Origin: Kuafuiihalomonas sp039024635
GTDB taxonomy: Bacteria; Myxococcota; Kuafuiibacteriia; Kuafuiibacteriales; Kuafuiibacteriaceae
DNA: 64,000 bases
Assembly (NCBI GenBank): GCA_039024635.1
Contig: JBCCQA010000016.1
Location: 1-64,000 of the forward strand
Reading direction: 5' to 3'
Shown: positions 7,688 through 15,976 of the stretch, piece after piece
Layout of the letters: each line of letters starts with the position of its first letter
Position numbering within the stretch: position 1 is the first letter of the stretch
Position numbers and translations under genes: made by a program
Notes under the pieces: model-generated
The model's input: the letters and a program-made list of their open reading frames with translations, nothing else
Told to the model about the DNA's origin: nothing
The model's database searches: none

Positions 7688-8377
7688 ATGAAGAGGACGC
7701 TGGCCTTGGCGACAATGCTGGGCGCTTGGGCCTGCACCGATGCTCGGGCAGGCGAAAGCTTCATGGGTCGGACCATCGCCCGAACCATGAGCCATCACGG
7801 CGCCAGCTGGCTCGTCCGACCCGAGCGGCAGGCCGAAGAAGGCACCGCCTTGCTCTTGGAGCAGCTGGGGCTGTCTCCCGGACAGGTGGCCTGCGACTTG
7901 GGCGCGGGGATTGGCTACTACACCCTTCGCATGGCCCAGAAGGTTGGGCCCTCGGGCCGAGCGGTGGCCGTCGACATCCAACCCGAAATGCTCGAGATGC
8001 TCCAGTCTCGGGCCGAGAAGGCTGGCGTGAAGAACGTCGAGACCATCTTGGGCACCCAGGACGATCCGAAGCTCGGACGGGCGCGCTGCGATCTCATCCT
8101 GCTCGTGGACGTCTATCACGAGCTATCAGATCCACCCGCGATGTTGGCCGCCATGAAGGCTGCCTTGCGTCCGGGCGGCCATATCGCCCTCGTGGAGTAC
8201 CGGGCCGAAGACCCGAGTGTCCCCATCAAGCCCCTTCACAAGATGAGTAAGGCTCAGATGCTGGCCGAGTTCGGGTCGGCCGGTCTGGCCCCGATTCGGA
8301 GTTTCGACGGACTGCCTTGGCAGCACCTCGTGTTCTTCGGAGCCGAAGAGACCAGCCCACCCAAAACCAAAGACTGA
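7688..8377 (+). CDS. class I SAM-dependent methyltransferase with signal peptide
   Basis: 229 aa from ATG 7688; in-frame upstream codons to 7523 look non-coding. Residues 1-22 read as a Sec signal peptide with an Ala-Arg-Ala cleavage site and no convincing lipobox. The Rossmann methyltransferase fold follows: motif I DLGAGIGYYT near 70-79, the acidic end of beta 2 (VAVDIQPEMLEML), motif post-I, and a LRPGG segment. SAM is not normally available in the periplasm, so either the leader is a membrane anchor or non-exported, or the protein is a repurposed fold. Substrate unknown. Convergent and overlapping with the histidine kinase at 8226-9056. Confidence 0.85.
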   Translation: MKRTLALATMLGAWACTDARAGESFMGRTIARTMSHHGASWLVRPERQAEEGTALLLEQLGLSPGQVACDLGAGIGYYTLRMAQKVGPSGRAVAVDIQPEMLEMLQSRAEKAGVKNVETILGTQDDPKLGRARCDLILLVDVYHELSDPPAMLAAMKAALRPGGHIALVEYRAEDPSVPIKPLHKMSKAQMLAEFGSAGLAPIRSFDGLPWQHLVFFGAEETSPPKTKD

Positions 8378-9056
8378 CCCGAGCCCCGCCGCTCTTCGAC
8401 GTACCGAGCACCATACCGCCGCCTTGGTCCTGGGCTCGTCCCCGAAGGTGACGCAGTCCGAAATGGAGTCCCTCGGAATCACCGGCCGATCGAGGAGCGG
8501 GGCTCCAGCCATTTCCATCGTCCTCGACCTCGAGTTCGGCCCAGGGTCCGCGAACGCTGAGTCTCACCCAGAGCCGGGCGGCGTGGGCGTGGCGAGCCGC
8601 GTTGGAGAGCAGCTCCTGAAGACAGCGAAGCAGCTCCAGGCTCGAGCGCGCGGGCAGGATCCGATCTCCGAGCTCGACCTCGCACACCAAACGCCAACCT
8701 GCACGATGGGCGACCCGACGGCTCTCCGCCAGCACCGAAGCCTCTAGGTCGAGGCGCCGATGGAGGTGGGCGAGGACGTGGCGCAGCTCGGCCAAGGCGT
8801 CCTCCGCCTCCTCGCGAAGCGCCACCTGATCCGACGCGCTGCCGCTTTCGGCGCTCAAGACCAAGGCCGCCAGCCGAGCCCCGAGGCCGTCGTGCAGGTC
8901 ACGGGCCAGGTCTCGGCGGGCCCGACGCCCCCCCCAGGCACCGAGGGCCGTGACCGTCGCGGCGAGGCCAAGGAGGAAGATCCCACCGCTCCAGGCTTGG
9001 AGCAGTTCGGCCAAACCGAGGCCAAGAACGAGGGCGAAGATCTCCAGGGTTCGCAT
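8226..9056 (-). CDS. orphan sensor histidine kinase (HisKA_3/NarL-type)
   Basis: 276 aa from ATG 9056. Two short membrane segments lie at about 5-20 and 24-41. The dimerisation box has RRDLARDLHDGLG with phospho-acceptor His55, the form used by kinases that partner with LuxR/NarL-type regulators. The ATPase part shows the N-box (ELLSNAARHAHA, Asn152) and the G1 box DDGNG (about 179-183). There is no periplasmic sensor domain and no response-regulator gene next door, so the partner is elsewhere. The last ~43 residues beyond the ATPase fold are Arg-rich and are encoded over the 3' end of the convergent methyltransferase, an overlap of about 150 bp. That tail may be a read-through after loss of the original stop. 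Confidence 0.85.
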   Translation of the reverse strand: MRTLEIFALVLGLGLAELLQAWSGGIFLLGLAATVTALGAWGGRRARRDLARDLHDGLGARLAALVLSAESGSASDQVALREEAEDALAELRHVLAHLHRRLDLEASVLAESRRVAHRAGWRLVCEVELGDRILPARSSLELLRCLQELLSNAARHAHAARLWVRLSVRGPWAELEVEDDGNGWSPAPRSAGDSEGLHFGLRHLRGRAQDQGGGMVLGTSKSGGARVSLWFWVGWSLRLRRTRGAAKAVRRNSESGPDRPTRTRPASEPYSSCEGA

Positions 9057-9176
9057 GCACCGCCATCCTCGATGCGAGGGGTCGACCCCACTTCGGGCAT
9101 CGGATCGAAACGCGTTCGTCGGCGTTCCCGATTGGCCTTGACCACCCTGCCAGCCAGAGGCATTTCGCCCCTGCCG

Positions 9177-10565
9177 ATGTGTGGCGTGTTCGGGATCTGG
9201 GGCCACGACGAGGCGGCGAAGCTGGCCTACCTCGGCCTGCACGCTCTCCAGCACCGGGGCCAAGAAGCAGCGGGCATCGTGGCCAGCGGCGATGGAAAGA
9301 CCTTCGTCAAGCACGCCGGGAAAGGCCACGTGAGCGACGTGTTTTCCGAAGCCAACCTTGAGAAGCTTGCCGGACCTCGGGCCATCGGCCACGTGCGCTA
9401 CTCCACCGCGGGCGGACCCGGGGCCTCCAACGCCCAGCCCTACGCCGTCGAGACCATGCGCGGCCCGCTGGCCATCGCCCATAACGGTAATCTGGTAAAC
9501 CACGCCGAAGTCCGCCGGGAGCTGGAGCGAGACGGGGCTCTGTTCTCGACCCGTAGCGACACCGAGACCGTCGTCCATCTTCTCGCTCGCGCTCGGGCGC
9601 CCCGCTTCCAGGATCGGCTTAGGGAGGCTCTGGCTCAGGTCGAAGGCGCCTATTCGCTGGTCATGATGAGCCAAGACCAGGTCGTTGCCATTCGCGATCC
9701 ATGGGGCTTTAGACCGTTGGTCTTGGGGAAGGTTGGCGAGGCCCACATCGTCGCCTCCGAGACCTGCGCCCTCTCCTTGGTCGGCGGGAGCTTCGTGCGG
9801 GAGATCGAGCCGGGTGAGATCGTGACCATTGACGCTGAGGGCGTCTACTCTGAGCGCCTGGTCCATGAGCCTCGGGCCAAGAAGCGCCCCTGCATCTTCG
9901 AGATGATCTACTTCTCCCGGCCAGACAGCCACATCTTCGACCAGAGCGTCTACGAGGCCCGTTTCGCAATGGGTCAGCAGCTCGCCCGAGAGTCCCACGT
10001 CGAGGCCGACCTCGTCGTGCCCGTTCCCGACTCCGGCGTGCCCGCTGCCTTGGGCTACGCCGACCAGGCCGAGCTCCCCTTTCGGCACGGCCTTCTGCGA
10101 AGCCACTACGTCGGCCGAACTTTCATCGAGCCCGAGCAAAGCATCCGCAACTTCGGGGTCAAACTGAAGCTCAGCGCCGTTCGAGCAGTGCTCGAAGGTC
10201 GTCGGGTCGTGGTGGTAGACGACTCGCTGGTCCGCGGAACCACGAGCCGGAAGATCGTGGGGATGCTGCGAGAGGCCGGCGCCACCGAGGTTCACGTCCG
10301 GATATCCTGTCCGCCGACCACCTACCCTTGCTACTACGGGATCAACACGCCAACCCGTAAGGAGCTGATTGGCGCCAACCAGACCGTTCCCGAGATCGGC
10401 GACTACATCGGCGCCGACACCCTCGCCTACCTGGGCATCGATGGGCTTCATGCGGCGGTGAAGGACGCCAACCCCGAACGGTCCTTCTGCAATGCTTGCT
10501 TCACCGGACGCTACAGCAGCGGCCGAAAGGCCATCGAGAGCCGGCTCGCGGTTGTCTGTCCCTAA
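9177..10565 (+). CDS. purF: amidophosphoribosyltransferase
   Basis: First committed step of purine synthesis: PRPP plus glutamine to 5-phosphoribosylamine. 462 aa from ATG 9177, starting Met-Cys-Gly-Val-Phe-Gly, so the catalytic N-terminal Cys is exposed by Met removal and no propeptide is encoded. The Ntn glutaminase domain (about 1-230) has HRGQEAAGI and the Arg-Tyr-Ser-Thr and HNGN elements. The phosphoribosyltransferase domain has the PRPP loop VVVDDSLVRGTTS. Length matches the family. It ends 5 bp from the stop of the convergent SMC-like gene, leaving no room for a separate terminator. Confidence 0.97.
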   Translation: MCGVFGIWGHDEAAKLAYLGLHALQHRGQEAAGIVASGDGKTFVKHAGKGHVSDVFSEANLEKLAGPRAIGHVRYSTAGGPGASNAQPYAVETMRGPLAIAHNGNLVNHAEVRRELERDGALFSTRSDTETVVHLLARARAPRFQDRLREALAQVEGAYSLVMMSQDQVVAIRDPWGFRPLVLGKVGEAHIVASETCALSLVGGSFVREIEPGEIVTIDAEGVYSERLVHEPRAKKRPCIFEMIYFSRPDSHIFDQSVYEARFAMGQQLARESHVEADLVVPVPDSGVPAALGYADQAELPFRHGLLRSHYVGRTFIEPEQSIRNFGVKLKLSAVRAVLEGRRVVVVDDSLVRGTTSRKIVGMLREAGATEVHVRISCPPTTYPCYYGINTPTRKELIGANQTVPEIGDYIGADTLAYLGIDGLHAAVKDANPERSFCNACFTGRYSSGRKAIESRLAVVCP

Positions 10566-10570
10566 CCGAG

Positions 10571-12946
10571 TCAGCCGCGGGCTTGGAGTTCGACCCGATG
10601 GCCGTTCAGGTCGTCGGCCTTGGACAAAACGAGCACCTGGGTGAGCTGGGCCAGATACTCGATCATCTGAACGAACAGTCTTCGCCGTTTTCGAGGGAAG
10701 CCTTCGAAAGGATCATCGATGAGGAGCGGGATGCGAACCTTCGAGACCACGGCCTCTGCGACCGAGAGACGAAGGGCCACATCCACCAGGTCCAGGCGCT
10801 CGCCCCTCAAGGCGACATAGGGAACCTCGATGCCCTGTTGGTCCACGACCGTGACCTCGCCGCGGGCCCCGAAGGCGCATCGGGCGTACACGCCATCGGT
10901 CAGGGCGCCCAAGTAGGCCATGAAGCGGGGCTCCAAGGCGGACAAGAAGCTCTCGATGGGCTGCTGGGTCAGATCGGTGCCGGCCTGGATGAGCTCCCGG
11001 GATCTGTCTGGTGGGAGGCCGAGGGAGCCGGTGCCGCCGCCGCCCCCGTAGCCGCCGGCGCCGCCGAAGCCGCCGGCGGGGGGAAGGCCGCCTGTGCCCG
11101 CCGCCCAAAGTCCACTGAGATGGTGACCGCCGGGGGTAAAGCCGCCGCCGCTGCCGCCATAACCGCTACCGTAGCCATCGTCGTCGTCCCCGTCATCGGG
11201 GGCGGATATGTCGCTGGGCGGCGGGGTTTGGAGGGAGGAGGTCCTTCGGGGCTGGGGAATGCTGTTGCCCCGTGCCGGAGAACGGGTTGCGAGGTCGGCT
11301 GTGCTACCGGGGGCGGTCGGGGCCGAGGCCGATACGAGCTGCTTCTCGAGCTGAACGATTCGGCGGCGCATGACTTCTGGCGACTCATCGGTTCCCGCCG
11401 TTCCCATGACCGCCGCCTCTAGCTCCCGAAGTCGAACCTCGACCCGATCCAGCTCTTGATAGGCATCCATGACCGCCGGATCACTCTTCAGGTCCTGCTC
11501 GACCTGCTGGGCTTCGCTCAGCGCCTCTCGCTTCCTCTCCGCCTCGTCTAGGCGAGCGATGAGCTCGCTCGGATCCACGACCTCCATCTCCCGGAGCATT
11601 CGCTTCACGACCGCGGTATCGAGTTCGTACTGCTTCTGGATGCGCGCCTTGCGTTCCACCACCGAACGAGAGCGGGCCTTCAGCTTCACGTGCTGCTCCT
11701 GTTCGGTGATCCAGCGGATCACGGAGGCCGCCGCCACCGAAGCACCCACGAGGTTGATCAGGGCGAGCCAAGGTAAACCAAAGCCCACGGCCGCCCCTAG
11801 GCTGCCCACCGTGACGGCGGAGCCACCCCAAAAGTAGGGGTCCTGCCCGAACCCGCGGGGCGTGCCCCCGTCCAGCTGCTCCTCGACCAAGGCCATGTCT
11901 TCGTTGGCCTTCAGCACTTCGTCTCGATGCCGAGCCTCCGTATCCTCAAAAGTGGCCAGCTTCTCTCGTAGGACGCCGGGAATCTGCGAGATGTCCTCGA
12001 ACTGCTCCACTTCGAACTCGGCTTTTTCCCGGGCTGTGACTGCCGCCGCCAGCTTCTCGGTCAGGCCCGACAGTTCGCCTTTGCGTCGGGTCAACTCGTC
12101 GAGCTCAGTCTGGGCTTGGGAGGCCTGTTCGACGACCTGAAGACTCTTCTTGAGCCTTCGCAGCTCGGCCTTCATGTCCTCGACGGGATCTACGGGCGAC
12201 GGCCCGCCGCCCTCGATCTCCGACCGAACCAGAGCGTTCATCATGTTCACGGGGGCCGCCCCAAACTGCGAAGGCCCGCCGCCAAACTGCGACGGCCCGC
12301 CGCCAAACTGAGAGGGACCGCCACCAAACTGGGAGGGACCAGCAAAGGGATTCGGAGCCCCGGAAGGCGGAGCCCCGGGCGGCATCCCGGCTGGTGGACC
12401 GGCAAAAGGATTCGCCTGGCCGAGGGCTGGCGTCGCGCCGAAAGAGGCAGCCTCACCCCAAGCCGCCCCAGAGGCCCCGACGACCGGGGTCCCCGATCGG
12501 GTCTTGGCGTGGCTGCCGAGGCTCGGAAGGCTGTCGGGTTCGACCAAGAAGAGGCGCTCGTAGGACACCTCATCGGGCAAGCGCTGCTGCACACGAACGT
12601 ATTGAGCCGCCTCCTGGGTGACCTCGGTCAGCAGCCGGTATTTCTTCCTGTCCTGCTGATAGGCGTAGAGCTTGGTCGCGCCTGAGCCGAGGTCCCGAGC
12701 CAAGCGATAGATCCTCTTGTCACGGCCATAGATGGTCAGGACCCCCTTGGCCTCGCCCGCGCCGACCAGGTGGGCGGTCGCGGTCGCGCGAGAGGGATCG
12801 GGAAACAAGGTGAAGTACCAGGCATCGACCAGGGCTCGCCGCTGCTCCGTGCTCAACTCGAGAACGTTTAGCCGGTTCTCGAGGCGCATGCGGACCGATT
12901 CCGCAAAGCCGCGCACGTTCTGAAGAGCGACCTCGACGAGGTACAT
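10571..12946 (-). CDS. SMC/YhaN-like coiled-coil protein with two membrane helices and a lost Walker A
   Basis: 791 aa from ATG 12946. The N-terminus aligns by eye with RecF/Rad50/YhaN ATPases (LQNVRGF at 8-14, then RLNVL at 25-29 and DAWYFTLF at 41-48), but the P-loop between them reads ELSTEQRR where GxNGxGKS is expected. Coiled coils flank two adjacent membrane segments at about 372-412, an arrangement also seen in YhaN-type proteins. The C-terminal lobe keeps a signature-like segment (712-728) and Walker B with LLIDDPFEGF (741-750), followed by a switch-like VLVLSKADD. Low-complexity inserts include four Gly-Pro-Ser-Gln-Phe-Gly repeats (203-230) and a Gly/Asp-rich linker (580-640). Probably a membrane-bound structural relative of SMC ATPases, not an active ATPase. 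Function unknown. Confidence 0.8.
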   Translation of the reverse strand: MYLVEVALQNVRGFAESVRMRLENRLNVLELSTEQRRALVDAWYFTLFPDPSRATATAHLVGAGEAKGVLTIYGRDKRIYRLARDLGSGATKLYAYQQDRKKYRLLTEVTQEAAQYVRVQQRLPDEVSYERLFLVEPDSLPSLGSHAKTRSGTPVVGASGAAWGEAASFGATPALGQANPFAGPPAGMPPGAPPSGAPNPFAGPSQFGGGPSQFGGGPSQFGGGPSQFGAAPVNMMNALVRSEIEGGGPSPVDPVEDMKAELRRLKKSLQVVEQASQAQTELDELTRRKGELSGLTEKLAAAVTAREKAEFEVEQFEDISQIPGVLREKLATFEDTEARHRDEVLKANEDMALVEEQLDGGTPRGFGQDPYFWGGSAVTVGSLGAAVGFGLPWLALINLVGASVAAASVIRWITEQEQHVKLKARSRSVVERKARIQKQYELDTAVVKRMLREMEVVDPSELIARLDEAERKREALSEAQQVEQDLKSDPAVMDAYQELDRVEVRLRELEAAVMGTAGTDESPEVMRRRIVQLEKQLVSASAPTAPGSTADLATRSPARGNSIPQPRRTSSLQTPPPSDISAPDDGDDDDGYGSGYGGSGGGFTPGGHHLSGLWAAGTGGLPPAGGFGGAGGYGGGGGTGSLGLPPDRSRELIQAGTDLTQQPIESFLSALEPRFMAYLGALTDGVYARCAFGARGEVTVVDQQGIEVPYVALRGERLDLVDVALRLSVAEAVVSKVRIPLLIDDPFEGFPRKRRRLFVQMIEYLAQLTQVLVLSKADDLNGHRVELQARG
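12257..12340 (-). repeat. 21-bp tandem repeat inside the SMC-like gene
   Basis: Four head-to-tail units of 21 bp encode a seven-residue unit (Gly-Gly-Gly-Pro-Ser-Gln-Phe) in the linker after the N-terminal lobe. The units are nearly identical at DNA level, as expected for recent slippage. The copy number may vary between strains without breaking the frame. Confidence 0.8.
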
Positions 12947-12992
12947 CGAGCCTCAGGTGTAAACTAGCTCGGCCCTGGAGGCCAGTTGGGGG

Positions 12993-13373
12993 TCAGCCTG
13001 TCTTCTTCTTCTTGCTGCTGACAGGGCGCTTGTCGGTCCGCTCCTTGATGCGGGCCGCTTTACCAGAGAGGTTCCGGAGGTAGTACAGCTTGGCCCGGCG
13101 TACCTTGCCGTGGCTCTTGATCTCGATCTTCTCGACCGCTGGGCTGTGAATCGGGAAGATACGCTCGACGCCGATGCCATACGAGACCTTCCGGACCGTG
13201 ATGCTCGAGGCCACGCCCCCGTTGCGCTTGCGGATGACGACACCTTCGAAAATCTGGATTCGCTCTTTGTCGCCCTCCTTGATCCGGGTGTGTACCCGGA
13301 CGGTGTCACCGACTCGGATCTCCGGGTGTTCGTTCATGTACGGGGCTCCAATTTCGTCGATGACGCTGTTCAT
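12993..13373 (-). CDS. rplS: 50S ribosomal protein L19
   Basis: 126 aa from ATG 13373; an in-frame extension to 13424 is possible but lacks family resemblance. The conserved L19 core is clear: GDTVRVHTRIKEG, ERIQIFEGVVIRKRNGG, then GVERIFPIHSP and KVRRAKLYYLR. The C-terminus carries an extra lysine-rich tail (Ser-Ser-Lys-Lys-Lys-Lys). L19 sits at the interface of the 30S and 50S subunits. It is the last gene of the rpsP-khpA-rimM-trmD-rplS group, 78 bp after trmD. Confidence 0.97.
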   Translation of the reverse strand: MNSVIDEIGAPYMNEHPEIRVGDTVRVHTRIKEGDKERIQIFEGVVIRKRNGGVASSITVRKVSYGIGVERIFPIHSPAVEKIEIKSHGKVRRAKLYYLRNLSGKAARIKERTDKRPVSSKKKKTG

Positions 13374-13451
13374 GACTGACCTCGAAGGACCCCGTCTAAT
13401 GCGGCCGGACGGAGGAACCGTCAAGCGAAATCAGGGACTGGCCCGGTCAGC

Positions 13452-14678
13452 TTAGCCCTCTCCAATGAGCCGGTCCAGCTGAAGGCCGAGGTGCCAAAGC
13501 TCGCTCAAGGCGGCACCGCCCGCCCGGCCGCCCCGCACCGGCGCCACCCGGGGTACAGCCTCCGGGATTCCCTGCCCTGAGGCCAAGACCCATCGGGGTG
13601 CGGACGCCAAGCTCCGCCGGGTCCGGACCGGGCCGGAAGCCGACCCGCCGGCCGCGCCGCAGCGCGCCCAGCGCCCCTCGGGCCCCAGCCAGCCTTGGAC
13701 GGGCCCCGAATCGGTCACCGCCACGAAGTCCCGGGCCGAGAAGGTCTCCTTGACACGCTCCTTTCGCCTCGAGGCCACCCGCTCGACTTCGAGGTCCGGG
13801 TGGCCACTCAAGAGGCGGCTGAGCTCCTCGGGCCCTTGCGCGTCCGGGGAGACGAAGACTCGCTCCACCCCGAACGCGGCCTGGAGTCCCAATAGCTGGT
13901 GGACCAGACCAGGCTCCCAGCGAGAGGGCGCCAACCACAGGCCTCGGCCAAGGGGCGGCGTTTGGGCCTGAAGGTAAACGTAGTCGGCCTCATCCAGGGA
14001 GGCCTCCGCCAGACGATCCGGCCGTCGAGCCCGAGTCCGATCCAGCGCCTGCGCACGCCGCCATCGCTCCACGCCGGCATGGTCTCCGGAACGCAAGACC
14101 TCAGGCACCGTCTGTCCCTTCCACTCCGGCGGTCGGGTGTAATGGGGATGCTCCAGGAGCCCGCCCAAGCCAGACGAGAAGCTGTCGTTCTCGGGGCAGC
14201 TCGCATTGCCCAAGGTTCCGGGAAGGAGGCGGACCAGACCGTCGACGAGGCAGCAGGCCGCCGGCTCGCCACCAGTCAAGACGAAGTCACCGACCGATAC
14301 CTGCTCGTCACACAGGCCCCGTATCCGCTCATCGAACCCTTCGTAGCGTCCGCAGACCAGGACCAGATGGGTTTCGGCGCTCCAGCGGACCAGGTCCCTT
14401 TGGTCGAGAGGGCGGCCTTGAGGGGTCAGGAGGAGGACGGGTCCAGGGCCCTGCGCCCGGGCCGCTGCAACGGCGGCCGCCCAAGGCTCGACTCTGAGGA
14501 CCATGCCGCCGCCGCCGCCATAGGGCTGGTCGTCGACGCTTCGGTGAGGGTCGGTGGTGAAGCTTCGCGGGTCGAGAAAGTGAAGACCGGCATCCCCCCG
14601 CTCGAGCGACCGTCCGACCAAGCCAGCTTCGAGGCCATCGAAGCCCTCCCGAAACAGGGTGACGATGTCGATCCTCAC
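13452..14678 (-). CDS. trmD: tRNA (guanine-N1)-methyltransferase fused to a second SPOUT-like RNA methyltransferase domain
   Basis: 408 aa from ATG 14678, which overlaps the rimM stop by 4 bp. Residues 1 to about 233 are TrmD, which makes m1G37 in tRNA using SAM bound in a trefoil knot: GGGGGMVL (54-61), CGRYEGFDERI (109-119), VGDFVLTGGE (129-138) and the HPHYTRPPEW signature (177-186). Residues about 234-408 resemble the separate RNA methyltransferase family often encoded beside trmD and sometimes fused to it (Pfam Methyltrn_RNA_4): a WLAPSRWEPG start, then VRGG and a final LQLDRLIGE. The extra domain is shortened and its own SAM loop is not obvious, so it may be degenerate. Confidence 0.93.
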   Translation of the reverse strand: MRIDIVTLFREGFDGLEAGLVGRSLERGDAGLHFLDPRSFTTDPHRSVDDQPYGGGGGMVLRVEPWAAAVAAARAQGPGPVLLLTPQGRPLDQRDLVRWSAETHLVLVCGRYEGFDERIRGLCDEQVSVGDFVLTGGEPAACCLVDGLVRLLPGTLGNASCPENDSFSSGLGGLLEHPHYTRPPEWKGQTVPEVLRSGDHAGVERWRRAQALDRTRARRPDRLAEASLDEADYVYLQAQTPPLGRGLWLAPSRWEPGLVHQLLGLQAAFGVERVFVSPDAQGPEELSRLLSGHPDLEVERVASRRKERVKETFSARDFVAVTDSGPVQGWLGPEGRWARCGAAGGSASGPVRTRRSLASAPRWVLASGQGIPEAVPRVAPVRGGRAGGAALSELWHLGLQLDRLIGEG

Positions 14679-15220
14679 GACTGGTAGATCTCCTTGAGGC
14701 CGTCAGGAAGCCGAACCCGCACCCGTCCCGGTTCAATGACCTCGATGAAGGCCTCCACGAAGGGGACCATCAATTCTCCCGCGACAAGAAGGGGATGGGC
14801 GCCCGTGTCTCTCAGATCGTCCACCCGTCCCAGCGAGTCGCCGGTGTGGGCATCCACGAGCTCGGCATCGAAGAGCCGGTCGAGCTCGTCGCAGAGAGTC
14901 TCTGGCGGATCACTAGGATCGACGTCCACAAAGGCCCCTTCGAGGGCCTCGGCGGCACCTCGGTCCCGGATGCCGTCGAGTCGAAGCAGCGCCCGAGTCG
15001 GGTCTACGAACCTCACCGCATGGAGCCCGGCTTCTCGACGGTGGCCGTCCTTCCATTCGAGCTCGATGGGATGGGGGTCTGAGGAACGATAAGCCTTGTT
15101 GAATGCTTGATCGGGACGGGCTCGGAAGAGTCGAGCCTGAAGCTCACCTTCTAGACCCCGGGCTCGGACGAGCTGCCCGATTCGATGAATGTAGGGAGAG
15201 GCGGGTGCCTCGCTTCTCAC
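14675..15220 (-). CDS. rimM: ribosome maturation factor RimM
   Basis: 181 aa. The GTG start at 15220 is chosen because its GTGA overlaps the khpA stop by 4 bp and the conserved sequence begins right after it (IGQLVRARGLEGEL). The N-terminal RimM barrel is followed by a PRC-type barrel with ELVDAHTGDSLGRV and the ending LLVAGELMVPFVEAFIEVI. RimM binds S19 and assists 30S head maturation. Its own stop overlaps trmD by 4 bp. Gene order and coupling match the conserved bacterial operon. Confidence 0.93.
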   Translation of the reverse strand: MRSEAPASPYIHRIGQLVRARGLEGELQARLFRARPDQAFNKAYRSSDPHPIELEWKDGHRREAGLHAVRFVDPTRALLRLDGIRDRGAAEALEGAFVDVDPSDPPETLCDELDRLFDAELVDAHTGDSLGRVDDLRDTGAHPLLVAGELMVPFVEAFIEVIEPGRVRVRLPDGLKEIYQS

Positions 15221-15483
15221 TCGACGATTTCGAGCGAGGTCTTGCGCTCGAAGCGGGCGGCCGCACAAGCGAGCACCGTCCGCATGGCCTTGGCCGTTCG
15301 GCCCTTTTTGCCGATGACTTTGCCCAGGTCGTCCTGGACCACCTCGAGCTTGATGACGCTGGCGCCGTCTTGGACCTCTTCGGTCACCTTCACCTCGTCC
15401 GGTGCATCGACCAAAGCTCGGGCGATGTACTCGACCAACCCATCTAGGCCAGTGGGCTCCGCGGGCGTCGCTTCGTCGCTCAT
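15217..15483 (-). CDS. khpA: KH-domain RNA-binding protein KhpA
   Basis: 88 aa from ATG 15483. A single KH domain occupies about residues 30-88, with the RNA-binding GxxG loop in GKVIGKKGRTAKAMR. Such short KH proteins sit between rpsP and rimM in many bacteria and act as small RNA chaperones, often with KhpB/Jag. The acidic N-terminal 25 residues extend beyond the usual start. It is 9 bp downstream of rpsP and coupled to rimM. Confidence 0.93.
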   Translation of the reverse strand: MSDEATPAEPTGLDGLVEYIARALVDAPDEVKVTEEVQDGASVIKLEVVQDDLGKVIGKKGRTAKAMRTVLACAAARFERKTSLEIVE

Positions 15484-15492
15484 GAGCGTGAC

Positions 15493-15891
15493 TTACTCCG
15501 TCTTGGCGGCGTCGTCACCCGCCTGCGCGTTTTCGGCGGGGGTCTCGTTCAGAGCGGCTTCGGTCGACTCGGCCTTCGGAGCTTCCTCGGCCTTCTTGGG
15601 CTCGACGGGCTTGATCGGCGGAGGCTCGTACTTGGCCTTGGTGGTGGGCTCGGTGTTCCCGAACTTCTTGGCCTTCTTGATCAGACGACCGGCGGTCTCG
15701 GTGGTCTGGGCGCCTTGCCCCTGCCAGTATTCGATACGCTCCTGGTTCAGAACGAGGACGTCCTGGGCCGGTACGTAGTAGCCCAGGTTCTCCACGTGGC
15801 GCCCGTCTCGTCGGGCACGCCGGTCGGCAGCCACGAGATGGTACACGGGACGCTTCTTGCTGCCGGCACGGGCCAGCCTCAACATCATCAT
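15493..15891 (-). CDS. rpsP: 30S ribosomal protein S16 with an acidic/alanine-rich C-terminal extension
   Basis: 132 aa; three Met codons in a row (15891, 15888, 15885) leave the exact start open, and the third gives the normal Met-Leu-Arg-Leu-Ala-Arg beginning. The S16 core runs to about residue 80 (RPVYHLVAADRRARRDGR, ENLGYYVP, ERIEYW). The remaining ~50 residues are rich in Pro, Glu, Ala and Lys and look disordered. Such S16 extensions are seen in several lineages. First gene of the operon, with the signal-recognition gene ffh absent upstream. Confidence 0.96.
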   Translation of the reverse strand: MMMLRLARAGSKKRPVYHLVAADRRARRDGRHVENLGYYVPAQDVLVLNQERIEYWQGQGAQTTETAGRLIKKAKKFGNTEPTTKAKYEPPPIKPVEPKKAEEAPKAESTEAALNETPAENAQAGDDAAKTE

Positions 15892-15917
15892 CGACAGTGG
15901 GTCTCCAGAGTCGGAAG

Positions 15918-15946
15918 GACCTGGGGGATCCGCCGAACCTTGTCAA
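15918..15946 (-). promoter_or_regulatory. candidate promoter of the rpsP operon
   Basis: On the minus strand a perfect TTGACA lies at 15946-15941, about 50 bp ahead of the rpsP start and in the only gap before the operon. The expected -10 position 17 bp later (around 15923-15918) is GC-rich and does not resemble TATAAT. Only the -35 element is therefore supported. Confidence 0.25.
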
Positions 15947-15976
15947 GCTGGACCCGCCGCCGGATCCCACGCGCCC

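Noticed and set aside
9057..10451. N-terminal extension of the histidine kinase frame on the minus strand
   Set aside because: It is antisense to purF, whose motifs are complete; the kinase proper starts at 9056.
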